Shown in pieces: positions 36,261 through 45,102 of a stretch of 64,000 bases of DNA. The DNA comes from Gemmobacter serpentinus (GTDB taxonomy: Bacteria; Pseudomonadota; Alphaproteobacteria; Rhodobacterales; Rhodobacteraceae), in NCBI RefSeq assembly GCF_008973825.1, contig NZ_WCHR01000004.1, positions 1 through 64,000 of the forward strand. Direction: 5' to 3'. A program made the position numbers and the translations under genes. Positions within the stretch are counted from its first letter, which is position 1. The number at the start of each line of letters is the position of its first letter. The notes under the pieces are model-generated. The model did not search any database. It had not been told where the DNA came from and saw only the letters and a program-made list of their open reading frames with translations.

Positions 36261-36494
36261 ATGGCTGCCGACAAACAGAATTTGCAGGACGCATTCCTCA
36301 ATCATGTGCGCAAGGCCAAGATTCCGGTCACGATCTTTCTGATCAACGGGGTGAAGCTGCAGGGCGTCATCACCTGGTTTGACAATTTCTGCGTTCTGTT
36401 GCGCCGCGACGGCCAATCGCAGCTTGTCTACAAACACGCGATCTCGACCATTATGCCGGGCGCGCCGATCAACCTCTATGAAGGTGACGACTGA
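36261..36494 (+). CDS. hfq: RNA chaperone Hfq
   Basis: A 77-residue Sm-like protein forming a hexamer that pairs small RNAs with mRNAs. Sm1 ([34 protein letters not shown]) and Sm2 with the YKHAIST motif are intact. The C-terminal tail is very short, as is usual in alphaproteobacteria. An A-rich leader (two runs of 7-8 A) precedes the ATG. In R. capsulatus the homologue, nrfA, is needed for nitrogen fixation. 8 bases before hflX. Confidence 0.97.
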   Translation: MAADKQNLQDAFLNHVRKAKIPVTIFLINGVKLQGVITWFDNFCVLLRRDGQSQLVYKHAISTIMPGAPINLYEGDD

Positions 36495-36502
36495 TTTCCG
36501 GC

Positions 36503-37828
36503 ATGTCCGAAGACGATGATCTCGACCCGCTATTCGTGGATGGCGGGATGGATGCCTATGAAACCGCGTCGGCCCCGACGCGGACATGGGTCTTGCACCC
36601 CGATATAAAATCCGACCGCGCGCGCCGTCTGCCCGAGCACGGGCTGGCCGAGGCGGTATCGCTGGCGGCCGCGCTGCCCGGAATGGACGTGCTGGGATCC
36701 GAGGTCGTGCGCCTGCCCAAACTTCATGCCGGCACGCTGTTCGGCTCTGGCAAGGTGGCGGAGCTGAAGGCGCGCTTCAAGGCCGAGGAGGTGGAGCTGG
36801 TGCTGATCGACGGCCCGGTCTCACCGATCCAGCAGCGCAATCTGGAAAAGGAATGGGGCGTCAAGCTGCTGGACCGCACCAGCCTGATCCTCGAGATCTT
36901 TGCCGACCGTGCCCGCACAAGGGAAGGCGTGCTGCAGGTGGAACTGGCGGCGCTGAGCTATCAGCGCACCCGCCTTGTGCGGGCCTGGACCCACCTTGAG
37001 CGCCAGCGCGGGGGCTTCGGCTTTGTCGGCGGCCCCGGCGAGACGCAGAAAGAGGCCGACCGCCGCGCCATTGACGATCAGGTGATCCGCATCCGGCGCC
37101 AACTGGAAAAGGTGGTGAAAACCCGCGAGCTGCACCGTTCGGCCCGGCGCAAGGTGCCGTTCCCGATCGTGGCGTTGGTGGGCTATACCAATGCGGGCAA
37201 ATCCACGCTGTTCAACCGGGCGACCGGGGCCGATGTGCTGGCCAAAGACATGCTCTTTGCCACGCTGGACCCGACGATGCGTGGTGTCACCCTGCCATCG
37301 GGGCGCAAGGTGATCCTGTCGGATACGGTGGGCTTCATCTCCGATCTGCCGACGCAATTGGTCGCGGCCTTCCGCGCCACGCTGGAAGAGGTGCTGGAGG
37401 CCGATCTGGTGCTGCATGTGCGTGATATCGCGCATCCCGAGTCGGCGGAGCAGGCAGCGGATGTGAACGACATCCTGCAAAGCCTTGGTCTGAAATCCGA
37501 AACCCCGAAATTCGAGATCTGGAACAAGCTGGATCTGGTGGACGCGACCACGCATGAAGGTCTGATCGCACAAGCGCAGGCGCGCGAGAACGTCTTTGCA
37601 GTGTCGGCCTTGACCGGCGAGGGGCTGGACCGCTTGCTGGACGCGATTTCCGCCAGCTTTGACGAGGAAAAGACCGAGCGCCTGCTGTCGTTGTCTTTCG
37701 CGCAGGGCCGTCAACGCGCCTGGCTGCATGGCGAGGGCGTCGTGCTGAATGAGGTGCAGGACGAAGAAGGCTGGCAGGTCACGGTGTTGTGGACCGCAAG
37801 GCAGGAAAAGCGCTGGCGCGAGTTGTGA
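36503..37828 (+). CDS. hflX: GTPase HflX
   Basis: A 441-residue ribosome-associated GTPase that splits stalled ribosomes. The N-terminal HflX domain contains GSGKVAEL, and the G domain has G1 GYTNAGKSTLFN, G3 DTVGFI and G4 NKLD. A coiled linker (VIRIRRQLEKV) joins them. The hfq-hflX pair is conserved in many proteobacteria. The start at 36503 lies 8 bases after hfq. Confidence 0.96.
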   Translation: MSEDDDLDPLFVDGGMDAYETASAPTRTWVLHPDIKSDRARRLPEHGLAEAVSLAAALPGMDVLGSEVVRLPKLHAGTLFGSGKVAELKARFKAEEVELVLIDGPVSPIQQRNLEKEWGVKLLDRTSLILEIFADRARTREGVLQVELAALSYQRTRLVRAWTHLERQRGGFGFVGGPGETQKEADRRAIDDQVIRIRRQLEKVVKTRELHRSARRKVPFPIVALVGYTNAGKSTLFNRATGADVLAKDMLFATLDPTMRGVTLPSGRKVILSDTVGFISDLPTQLVAAFRATLEEVLEADLVLHVRDIAHPESAEQAADVNDILQSLGLKSETPKFEIWNKLDLVDATTHEGLIAQAQARENVFAVSALTGEGLDRLLDAISASFDEEKTERLLSLSFAQGRQRAWLHGEGVVLNEVQDEEGWQVTVLWTARQEKRWREL

Positions 37829-37905
37829 AAATTCAGGCGGGATTGGCGCGAATGCGCTGATCTCGCAAGCTTTTTGGCCTTGGTTATTTGCTTTGGCAGG
37901 AAGAT

Positions 37906-37980
<75 letters not shown>

Positions 37981-38024
37981 ACCGTGCTGCGGGTTCTAGC
38001 CGAGGCACCAGGGCACCGCAAGAG

Positions 38025-38045
38025 CGATTTTTCGACGAAAAATCG
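38025..38045. repeat. TTCG-A-CGAA palindrome upstream of tRNA-Gln
   Basis: Arms CGATTTTTCG and CGAAAAATCG around a central A, identical to the copy at 33076. It lies between the divergent tRNA-Gln and flavoprotein genes, 45 bases upstream of the tRNA, so a simple 3'-end terminator role does not fit this copy. Confidence 0.75.
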
Positions 38046-38119
38046 TGGTCTCACCGGCTTTCCGCGTCGCGGTCACAAACGATGCTGGTTCCTTGCGACA
38101 TGTCGGGTTAGGAGGGGCG

Positions 38120-39292
38120 ATGAAGACAGATGTCGTGATCCTTGGTGCCGGTGCTGCCGGAATGATGGCCGCCATTGAGGCCGGGCGGCGCGGTCGGTCG
38201 GTGTTGCTGATCGACCACGCCAAAGCCGTGGGCGAGAAGATCCGCATCTCGGGTGGCGGGCGCTGCAACTTTACCAATCTTGATATTCGGCCTGAATGCT
38301 TCCTGTCGCAAAATCAACGCTTTGCACTGTCTGCCCTGAAGCGGTTCACCCAGTGGGATTTCATCGCGCGCGTCGATCAGGCCGGGATCCGCTGGCACGA
38401 GAAAACGCTAGGGCAATTGTTCTGTGACGGATCGGCACGCGAAATCATCGCGATGCTTCAGGCGCAGATGAAGGATGCAGGCGTAACGATCTGGCTGGAA
38501 ACGGAAATCCATGATGTGGCGCAAGACGGGCTGTTCCGTATCGCCACCGGGCGCGGCGTGGTGGAGGCCGAGGCCGTGGTGGTGGCCACAGGCGGCAAGT
38601 CCATCCCCAAGATGGGGGCGACCGGGCTTGGCTATCGCATCGCCGAAAGCTTCGGACTGCCCGTGACCGAGACGCGGCCCGCGCTGGTGCCACTGACGCT
38701 GGCGGAACAGGTGCTGGAACCCTTGAAGCCGCTTGCCGGCACCGCGGTGCAGGGCCATGCGAGCCTTGGGTCGCAAGGCTTTGATGAAGCGATACTTTTC
38801 ACGCATCGCGGCCTCTCGGGGCCTGCGATCCTTCAGATCAGTTCCTATTGGCGCGAGGGCGAGACGTTGCGCCTTGATCTGGCGCGCGGGCAGGATGCTG
38901 GGGCGCTGCTGCGCGATCTGCGCGGGCGCGAGGGGCGCATTGCCATGCGGACGGCCTTGGCGCGGATCGTGCCGGAAAAGCTGGCCCGGCACCTGGAGGA
39001 GATCAGCGGCCTGATCGGCAATCTGGCGGATCAGAACAATGCGCGCCTCGATCATCTGGCGGGGCTGGTGCATGACTATGCGATCACGCCGGTCGGCAGC
39101 GAGGGCTACCGCACCGCAGAGGTAACGCTGGGCGGTGTCAGCACCGATGCGCTGGATGCCCGACGGATGGAGGCGAAGGCAGTGCCGGGGCTGTTCTTCA
39201 TCGGCGAGGTGGTCGATGTGACCGGCTGGCTTGGCGGCTATAACTTCCAGTGGGCCTGGTCGTCGGGCTGGGCGGCAGGTCAGGTGGTGTAA
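38120..39292 (+). CDS. BaiN/HI0933-family FAD-dependent oxidoreductase
   Basis: A 390-residue flavoprotein with an N-terminal FAD site (GAGAAGMMAAIEAG), RISGGGRCNFTN shortly after and the C-terminal FFIGEVVDVTGWLGGYNFQWAWSSG signature of the family. BaiN from Clostridium reduces bile acids, but the proteobacterial members have no proven substrate. AGGAGGGG precedes ATG 38120. It stands as a single gene. Confidence 0.92.
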   Translation: MKTDVVILGAGAAGMMAAIEAGRRGRSVLLIDHAKAVGEKIRISGGGRCNFTNLDIRPECFLSQNQRFALSALKRFTQWDFIARVDQAGIRWHEKTLGQLFCDGSAREIIAMLQAQMKDAGVTIWLETEIHDVAQDGLFRIATGRGVVEAEAVVVATGGKSIPKMGATGLGYRIAESFGLPVTETRPALVPLTLAEQVLEPLKPLAGTAVQGHASLGSQGFDEAILFTHRGLSGPAILQISSYWREGETLRLDLARGQDAGALLRDLRGREGRIAMRTALARIVPEKLARHLEEISGLIGNLADQNNARLDHLAGLVHDYAITPVGSEGYRTAEVTLGGVSTDALDARRMEAKAVPGLFFIGEVVDVTGWLGGYNFQWAWSSGWAAGQVV

Positions 39293-39296
39293 TTCC

Positions 39297-39312
39297 CATA
39301 ATCATTATTATG
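39297..39312. promoter_or_regulatory. AT-rich dyad between the flavoprotein gene and rpe
   Basis: CATAAT (39297-39302) and ATTATG (39307-39312) form a perfect dyad around CATT, followed by an AT-rich tract (TGTAATTTATAT). It resembles an operator in a promoter region and loosely a Fur-type box. It may belong to rpe, whose start lies about 130 bases away. Confidence 0.4.
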
Positions 39313-39444
39313 TAATTTATATCTCTCCAAATCTGGCCTTTTGCGGGCCTCTATCGGCCCATGGCTTGCCAATTCCGCGCCAATCGCCCAATTGGAAGGC
39401 GCAGGCTGGATGCGCAGCCTGGCCACCCGGATATGAGGCACAAC

Positions 39445-40137
39445 ATGACCTTTTCGCCTGCGATCAAGATCGCCCCGTCGATCCTTTCCGCCGACTTCGC
39501 CAATTTCGGAGCCGAATGCGAAGCTATCGAGGCACAAGGTGCGGATTGGGTGCATGTCGATGTGATGGATGGCCATTTCGTGCCGAACATCACCTTCGGA
39601 CCTGCAACCTGTGCCGCGATCCGCAAGCACATCAAGGGCGTGATGGATGTGCATCTGATGATCGCGCCGGTCGATGCCTATATCGACGCTTTCGCGCGGG
39701 CCGGTGCCGATGTGCTGACCGCGCATGTCGAGGCCGGGCCGCATATCCACCGCACGCTGCAGGCGATCCGCGGCCATGGCATCAAGGCGGGTGTCGCGCT
39801 CAATCCGGGCACGCCGGTGGAAAGCCTCGATTACCTGCTGGATATGGTTGATCTGGTCTGCGTGATGACGGTGAATCCGGGCTTTGGTGGCCAGAGGTTC
39901 ATCCATTCGCAGATCGACAAGGTGCGCGCCCTGCGGGCCCGGATCGGCGATCGTCCGATCCATATCGAGATCGATGGCGGCGTGACGCCGGAGACCGCGC
40001 CGCTGGTCGCGGCGGCAGGTGCCGATGTGCTGGTCGCGGGATCGGGTGTGTTCAAGGGCGGCTCGGTCAGCGATCCGGCACCTTATGGCGTGAACATCCG
40101 GGCGATCCGGGCGGCGGCCGAGGCTGCGCGCGCCTGA
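39445..40137 (+). CDS. rpe: Ribulose-phosphate 3-epimerase
   Basis: A 230-residue TIM-barrel enzyme interconverting ribulose-5-P and xylulose-5-P in the pentose phosphate pathway (and the Calvin cycle where present). Visible are KIAPSILSADFANFG, HVDVMDGHFVPNITFGP with metal-binding His/Asp, HLMI, and VNPGFGGQRF for phosphate binding. ATG 39445 follows GAGG; ATG 39433 is also possible. Confidence 0.96.
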   Translation: MTFSPAIKIAPSILSADFANFGAECEAIEAQGADWVHVDVMDGHFVPNITFGPATCAAIRKHIKGVMDVHLMIAPVDAYIDAFARAGADVLTAHVEAGPHIHRTLQAIRGHGIKAGVALNPGTPVESLDYLLDMVDLVCVMTVNPGFGGQRFIHSQIDKVRALRARIGDRPIHIEIDGGVTPETAPLVAAAGADVLVAGSGVFKGGSVSDPAPYGVNIRAIRAAAEAARA

Positions 40138-40211
40138 TCGGGTGCCGGGCGGCCTTGAACCGTCGCCCGGCTCAAGTTAGCTCTGGTTTCCAGGTCAATC
40201 TCGGGGGCTGG

Positions 40212-41990
40212 ATGCGCCGTTTTCTACCGATCCTGGACTGGGCACCGCAGTATACGCGGCAGGCCCTTGGCAATGACCTGCTGGCGGCGCTGATCGTCAC
40301 CATCATGCTGATCCCGCAATCGCTGGCCTATGCGCTGCTGGCGGGATTGCCACCCGAGGTCGGGCTTTATGCCTCCATCGCGCCCTTGCTGCTTTACGCG
40401 GTCTTTGGCACCTCGCGCACATTGGCCGTGGGGCCGGTCGCGGTGATCAGCCTGATGACCGCCGCCGCCATTGCGCCGCTGGCGGCCGAAGGCACCGCGG
40501 AATATCTGGGTGCCGCCGTGGCGCTTGCGCTGCTATCGGGCTTGATGCTGACGGCCATGGGACTGTTCCGTCTTGGGGTTCTGGCGAATTTCATCAGCCA
40601 TCCGGTGATTTCGGGTTTCATCACAGCATCTGGTGTCCTGATTGCTGCAGGGCAAGTGCCGCAGCTTCTCGGCCTGTCGGTGCGCGGCGAGACCCTGCCG
40701 CAGATCATCTCCGGCATCATCGCCCATTTGCCGCAGGCACAGCCACTGGTGCTGCTGATCGGTCTGCCGGTGCTGGCCTTCCTGTTCTGGACACGGCGCG
40801 GGCTGAAGCCGCTTCTGATGCGGCTGGGGCTTGGAGCCCAGGTTGCCGGGGCCTTGGCGCGCGCCGCGCCGGTTCTGGCGGTGGTGGCCAGCACGCTGGC
40901 GGCTTGGGGGCTTGCGCTCAATGTGCCGCAGGTCGGGGATATTCCGGCCAGCCTGCCCCTGCCCCGTTTGCCGCCGCTGGATCCGGATCTGTGGCGCGCC
41001 ATCCTGGTGCCTGCGGCGCTTCTGTCTTTGGTCGGCTATGTCGAGACGATTTCGGTCGCGCAGACACTGGCCGCGAAACGCAGGCAACGCATCGATCCCG
41101 ATCAGGAATTGCTGGCGCTTGGTGCGGCCAATATCGGCGCGGGGCTTTCGGGCGGGTTCCCGGTCACCGGCGGTTTCGCACGATCCGTGGTGAATTTCGA
41201 TGCGGGGGCCGAAACCCCGGCGGCAGGTGCCTTTACCGCCATCGGGATGGCGCTGGCCGCGCTGCTGCTGACGCCGCTGCTTTTCCATCTGCCCAAGGCC
41301 ACGCTGGCCGCCACCATCATCGTCGCGGTGCTGAGCCTTGTCGATCTGGGTGCGCTGCGGCGCACCTTTGCCTATAGCCGTCGGGATTTCGTGGCGCTGG
41401 TGGTCACCATCCTCATCACGCTTGGCTTCGGGGTCGAGGCGGGAATCAGTGCCGGCGTTCTGGTCTCGCTTGGGCTGCATCTATGGCGGTCGTCGCAGCC
41501 GCATATGGCGGTTCTGGGTCAGGTGCCGGGGACAGAGCATTTCCTGAACACCGCGCGCCACAATGTCGTGACGGTGCCCGAGGTGCTAGCGATCCGCATC
41601 GATGAAAGCCTGTGGTTTCCCAATGCACGTTTTCTGGAGGATCGGCTGCTGGCCGCGTTGGCCGATCAGCCGGGGCTGCGCCATGTGGTTCTGGATTGCA
41701 GCGCGGTGAACGGCATCGACAGCTCTGCCCTGGAGACATTGGAGGCGCTGAACCATCGGCTCTGTGATGGTGGTGTGGCGCTGCATCTGGCAAGTCTGCG
41801 TGGCCCGGTGATGGATCGGCTGGCGCGCTCGCATTTCCTGCAATCGCTGGGGGGCAAGGTGTTTCTGACCACCTATGACGCGATGCTGGGTCTGGCTCCC
41901 GATATCACCGCAGCAACACGCGCGGCATTGCGCTGCGAAACCGCGAAGGCCCATGCCGTCCCCCATGTGGCACCCCGTGCGGCCCGGTGA
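40212..41990 (+). CDS. SulP-family anion transporter with STAS domain
   Basis: A 592-residue inner-membrane protein with a long SulP core (about ten or more hydrophobic segments; LIPQSLAYALLAGLPPEVGLYAS and RSVVNFDAGAETPAAGAFTA are family landmarks) and a C-terminal STAS domain (about 465-560, VVLDCSAVNGIDSSALETLEAL). The substrate may be sulfate, bicarbonate or a dicarboxylate; the sequence does not decide. I start at ATG 40212 after CGGGGGC. Confidence 0.9.
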   Translation: MRRFLPILDWAPQYTRQALGNDLLAALIVTIMLIPQSLAYALLAGLPPEVGLYASIAPLLLYAVFGTSRTLAVGPVAVISLMTAAAIAPLAAEGTAEYLGAAVALALLSGLMLTAMGLFRLGVLANFISHPVISGFITASGVLIAAGQVPQLLGLSVRGETLPQIISGIIAHLPQAQPLVLLIGLPVLAFLFWTRRGLKPLLMRLGLGAQVAGALARAAPVLAVVASTLAAWGLALNVPQVGDIPASLPLPRLPPLDPDLWRAILVPAALLSLVGYVETISVAQTLAAKRRQRIDPDQELLALGAANIGAGLSGGFPVTGGFARSVVNFDAGAETPAAGAFTAIGMALAALLLTPLLFHLPKATLAATIIVAVLSLVDLGALRRTFAYSRRDFVALVVTILITLGFGVEAGISAGVLVSLGLHLWRSSQPHMAVLGQVPGTEHFLNTARHNVVTVPEVLAIRIDESLWFPNARFLEDRLLAALADQPGLRHVVLDCSAVNGIDSSALETLEALNHRLCDGGVALHLASLRGPVMDRLARSHFLQSLGGKVFLTTYDAMLGLAPDITAATRAALRCETAKAHAVPHVAPRAAR

Positions 41991-42252
41991 TCCCGCTCCG
42001 CTGATGGCGCGCCGGTGATCCCGTCCCCCTGCCCCGCCCTGGCATGGATTGGGCGAAAGAATCGCGGAACCCGGATATCCGGGCCCGGATCGCGGCCGCG
42101 CTCTGCCAGCCAGAGCGGTGGTCGCAAGTTTGTCGGTAGATTAACCAAGCAATTTCAGGCATCTGGTCAATAATGGCAAAAAAACGACTTAATATCATGC
42201 CGGTTTTGTGCTTATTTGACCCGGTTCCGAGTGGTGGCTTCGGCTAAGGAAC
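41991..42252. other. Gene-free region after the SulP gene
   Basis: No credible gene. A perfect 14-bp palindrome CCCGGATATCCGGG lies at 42070-42083 and may end the SulP transcript. An AT-richer patch (about 42130-42220) ends with TTGACC at 42216-42221, a possible -35 box with no convincing -10. Confidence 0.4.
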
Positions 42253-42420
42253 ATGATGGCATTCCGCGCCTTATGCGGAGCGCCGAGTCCAGGTTGCGGG
42301 CTTCAACCTGCCGGCTTGGGCGCATATCGTTTCAGGGCAGTCCCCTGCCGTGATGCGATATGTTCCGATGGAGCGATCCGTCGCGGCGGCGGTGTCTGTG
42401 CAAACGGGCACCGCCGTTTC
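42253..42420 (+). ncRNA. Candidate structured small RNA
   Basis: A string of stems lies between convergent SulP and tsf genes: CCGC/GCGG near 42264-42278, AGGTTG/CAACCT (42291-42307), a long one starting CATATCG and ending CGATATG with an inner GGCAG/CTGCC (about 42322-42361), then CGGCGGTG/CACCGCCG followed by TTTCC and CATTTG (about 42387-42424) as a terminator. Open reading frames across it lack coding character. It matches no RNA family I can identify (not SRP, tmRNA, RNase P; 6S is not convincing). Confidence 0.35.
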
Positions 42421-42474
42421 CATTTGCCCCCGCCGGTTCTGCCCAATTTCCCCAGGGCCCCGATCACCAAGAAG

Positions 42475-42502
42475 AAAGGCGGCCCCGCGTGGGACCGCCT
42501 TT
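42475..42502 (-). terminator. Terminator of rpsB-tsf
   Basis: On the minus strand AAAGGCGG pairs with CCGCCTTT, with further GC pairs inside, and is followed by CTTCTTGG. It lies 24 bases after the tsf stop. Confidence 0.7.
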
Positions 42503-42526
42503 CCGACTGTAAACCGGATGGGTGGC

Positions 42527-43435
42527 TCAGCCCTGCAGGGCTTTGGCCACTTCGGCGGCAAAGTCTTCTTCTTTCTTCTCGATGCCTTCGCCGACGGCGA
42601 CGCGGGCATAGCCGGTGATTTCCACGCCTGCCTCTTTGGCCGCGGCTTCAACGGTCAGGTCCGGGTTGATGACGAAAGCCTGGCCGAGCAGCGTGTTTTC
42701 GGCGAGGAACTTCTTCATCCGGCCCGGGATGATGTTGTTGTGGATCACCTGTTCGGGCTTCGGCTTGGCCGACGAGGCGTTTTCTTCCAGCGCCTTGGCA
42801 GTCTGCACGGCCAGTTCGCGCTCGACGATGGTCGGGTCCAGCGTGGCTTCCGACAGCGACAGCGGATTGGTCGCTGCGATATGCATCGCGAATTGCTTGC
42901 CGATTTCCTGTGCCTTGGCGTCAGGGCCGTTCAGCGCGACCAGCACGCCGATCTTGCCCAGGCCTTCGGCGGCTGCGTTATGGACATAGGACACGACGGT
43001 CGTGCCTTCCAGAACGTGCAGGCGGCGGAAGGTCATGTTCTCGCCGATACGGGCGATGGCATTGGTGATGACGGTGTCGACGGTCTCGCCATTCAGGTCT
43101 GCGGCTTTCACCACCTCGACCGATTCGCCGGTTTGCAGGGCCACTTTGGCCACTTCGCGCACCAGAGACTGGAAATCGGCATTCTTCGCCACGAAATCGG
43201 TTTCGGAGTTGATCTCGACGGCAACGCCGCGTCCATTGCCCACGGCGACCCCGATCAGGCCCTCGGCGGCAACGCGATCAGCCTTCTTGGCGGCTTTGGC
43301 AAGGCCCTTGGTGCGCAGCCAGTCCACGGCGGCTTCCATGTCGCCATTGGTCTCGGTCAGCGCCTTCTTGGCATCCATCATGCCCGCGCCGGTCGACTCG
43401 CGGAGTTCCTTCACCATTGCTGCGGTGATCGTCAT
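42527..43435 (-). CDS. tsf: Elongation factor Ts
   Basis: A 302-residue EF-Tu nucleotide exchange factor. The N-terminal UBA-like domain reads [20 protein letters not shown], followed by the core contact [11 protein letters not shown]. The C-terminal dimerisation region ends with [15 protein letters not shown] precedes the ATG. Downstream of rpsB with a 107-base gap that holds two strong hairpins. Confidence 0.98.
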   Translation of the reverse strand: MTITAAMVKELRESTGAGMMDAKKALTETNGDMEAAVDWLRTKGLAKAAKKADRVAAEGLIGVAVGNGRGVAVEINSETDFVAKNADFQSLVREVAKVALQTGESVEVVKAADLNGETVDTVITNAIARIGENMTFRRLHVLEGTTVVSYVHNAAAEGLGKIGVLVALNGPDAKAQEIGKQFAMHIAATNPLSLSEATLDPTIVERELAVQTAKALEENASSAKPKPEQVIHNNIIPGRMKKFLAENTLLGQAFVINPDLTVEAAAKEAGVEITGYARVAVGEGIEKKEEDFAAEVAKALQG

Positions 43436-43459
43436 TTCTATTCTCCCAGAAACGAATGG

Positions 43460-43526
43460 ACCCGGCGGATATAGTTCCGCCGGGTAACGCGATTGCGACG
43501 GGGCGCATCACATCAGGATGCGCCCC
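43460..43526 (-). promoter_or_regulatory. Two hairpins in the rpsB-tsf gap
   Basis: ACCCGGCGG/CCGCCGGGT (43460-43485) is a perfect 9-bp stem and GGGGCGCATC/GATGCGCCCC (43500-43526) a perfect 10-bp stem. Neither has a T-run. They may act as an attenuator or a processing and stability element setting the ratio of S2 to EF-Ts. Confidence 0.6.
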
Positions 43527-43542
43527 GGAATCAAACCCGGTC

Positions 43543-44298
43543 TCAGGCTTCGGCGGCTTCTTCCGCCGGGGCTTCTTCCAGCGCGCCAAGGTCAACGCCA
43601 GCGGCACCCAGCTGGGCCGACATGCCGTCAAGGGCTGCACGGGCCACCAGGTCGCAATAGAGGGCGATCGCACGGGCCGCGTCGTCATTGCCCGGGATCA
43701 CATAGTCCACGCCCTTGGGCGAGCAGTTGGTGTCGACCACGGCCACAACCGGGATGCCCAGCTTCTTGGCTTCGAGCAGCGCAAGGTCTTCCTTGCCCAC
43801 ATCGATCACGAACAGCAGATCCGGCACGCCGCCCATTTCACGGATGCCGCCCAGCGAGGCCTGCAGTTTGGCCTGCTCGCGTTCCATGTTCAGACGCTCT
43901 TTCTTGGTCAGGCCGTCAGCGCCGGCTGCCATCAGCTCGTCGAATTGCTTCAGACGCTGGATCGACTGGGACACGGTTTTCCAGTTGGTCAGCGTGCCAC
44001 CGAGCCAGCGGTGGTTCATGTAATATTGCGCGCATTTCTCGGCGGCTTCGGCGATCGGCTTCTGGGCCTGACGCTTGGTGCCGACGAACAGGATGCGGCC
44101 GCCCTTGGCAACGGTGTCGCGCACTACTTTCAGCGCCTGGTCCAGCATCGGAACCGTTTGCGTCAGGTCGAGAATATGGATGCCGTTGCGGTCGCCATAG
44201 ATATACTCGCCCATGCGGGGATTCCAGCGAGCGGTCTGGTGACCATAGTGAACGCCAGCTTCAAGCAGCTGACGCATCGAGAATTCGGGGAGCGCCAT
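43543..44298 (-). CDS. rpsB: 30S ribosomal protein S2
   Basis: A 251-residue protein with the S2 signatures [33 protein letters not shown] and [13 protein letters not shown], ending in an Ala/Glu-rich tail. S2 joins the 30S late, near S1. GGAAAAGGAA precedes ATG 44298. The leader (44299 to about 44440) contains small stems such as GAGG-GAGAAAT-CCTC but no element I can name. Confidence 0.98.
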   Translation of the reverse strand: MALPEFSMRQLLEAGVHYGHQTARWNPRMGEYIYGDRNGIHILDLTQTVPMLDQALKVVRDTVAKGGRILFVGTKRQAQKPIAEAAEKCAQYYMNHRWLGGTLTNWKTVSQSIQRLKQFDELMAAGADGLTKKERLNMEREQAKLQASLGGIREMGGVPDLLFVIDVGKEDLALLEAKKLGIPVVAVVDTNCSPKGVDYVIPGNDDAARAIALYCDLVARAALDGMSAQLGAAGVDLGALEEAPAEEAAEA

Positions 44299-44482
44299 GT
44301 CCAATTCCTTTTCCGGTTTGCGCCTCGGCGAAGCCTTGAGGGTTTGCACCCAACCGGCGGACCTTTGAGGATTTCTCCCTCATCAGCCCAAGCCTCGCCT
44401 GTGAAGTGTGTGCGCCTTTACAGGCCATCCCCGGGCAATGCAAGCCCTAGCCGGTGATTTCCCGGCTTCTGGCGGCAGGAAA

Positions 44483-44640
44483 GGGGGCTTTCCGCCCCCT
44501 CTTGGGCCTTTGGCCCAATTCACCCCCGAGGATATTTTTGAACAGATGAATGAAAGATGCGTGCCCTCCATTCATCTGTTCACAAATATCCTCGGGGGGA
44601 GGCCGAAGGCCGTGGGGGGCAGACAGCCCCCCTGCTCGGG
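44483..44640. repeat. GATATTTG element pair (copies 3 and 4), large inverted repeat
   Basis: The forward core starts CCCCCGAGGATATTT at 44523 and runs to 44552. Its inverted partner is 44569-44598. They match at 29 of 30 positions across a 16-base spacer, so the pair can fold into one long stem. Each side carries its own GC hairpin (GGGGGC...GCCCCC at 44483-44499; the partner near 44615-44632) and a smaller GGCC stem. It fills the gap between rpsB and the DUF1499 gene. Confidence 0.85.
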
Positions 44641-45102
44641 TCAATCCTGCAGCGCCGCGATCCAGCGTTCCAGCCGTGCCAGATTGGCGCCGCCATCCCA
44701 ATAGCCAAAGCGCGCGCGCGACCACATCTCCAGCCTTGTGCCTTCCGCCACGGATGTGGCCTCGGCGGTGATGAAATCGGGAATGCCCCAGAGGCGCGAG
44801 CGTTGCAGGAAGGTGATCCGCCCTTCGCTCGGGCTGCCCGCGACATGGCGCAGGCGCGGCTCGGCCAGCGCGATCTGTTCCAGCTTGGCCAGCACCACTT
44901 CAGGCGTGTCGCGCAGGATCGGGGCCGCGAGGTCGCCGCCCGTCGCATAGGCGCTGGCATCATTGGGCTTGATGCTGGCGGGATGGTCGGTCAGCGCCAC
45001 ATGCCAGCGGCCAGGATCCACCGGTGCCAGGCGCACAAAGCCGATGAAGACCAGTGCCGCCAGCAAAGGCAGGCCAAAGGTGACCAGCACGATCCACTTC
45101 AT
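44641..45102 (-). CDS. DUF1499 protein
   Basis: A 153-residue protein with one N-terminal membrane helix (WIVLVTFGLPLLAALVFIGF) and a DUF1499 domain: AEPRLRHVAGSPSEGRITFL, then FITAEATSVAEGTRLEMWSRARFG. The ATG overlaps the upstream agmatinase-like stop (ATGA), so it is translated from the same message. DUF1499 function is unknown; it looks like an envelope-anchored protein. Confidence 0.88.
   Translation of the reverse strand: MKWIVLVTFGLPLLAALVFIGFVRLAPVDPGRWHVALTDHPASIKPNDASAYATGGDLAAPILRDTPEVVLAKLEQIALAEPRLRHVAGSPSEGRITFLQRSRLWGIPDFITAEATSVAEGTRLEMWSRARFGYWDGGANLARLERWIAALQD

Noticed and set aside
42253-42420. 6S RNA
   Set aside because: A GGGCAGTCCCCTG stretch recalls the 6S central bubble, but the 5' and 3' halves do not form the single long rod required; several separate hairpins are seen instead.
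42253-42618. Reading frame starting at an ATG with AAGGA upstream
   Set aside because: The translation is rich in Arg/Pro/Cys with no coding pattern and runs antisense into tsf; the DNA looks structural.
44299-44460. Named rpsB leader RNA
   Set aside because: Small stems are present, but no alignment-supported structure could be recognised.
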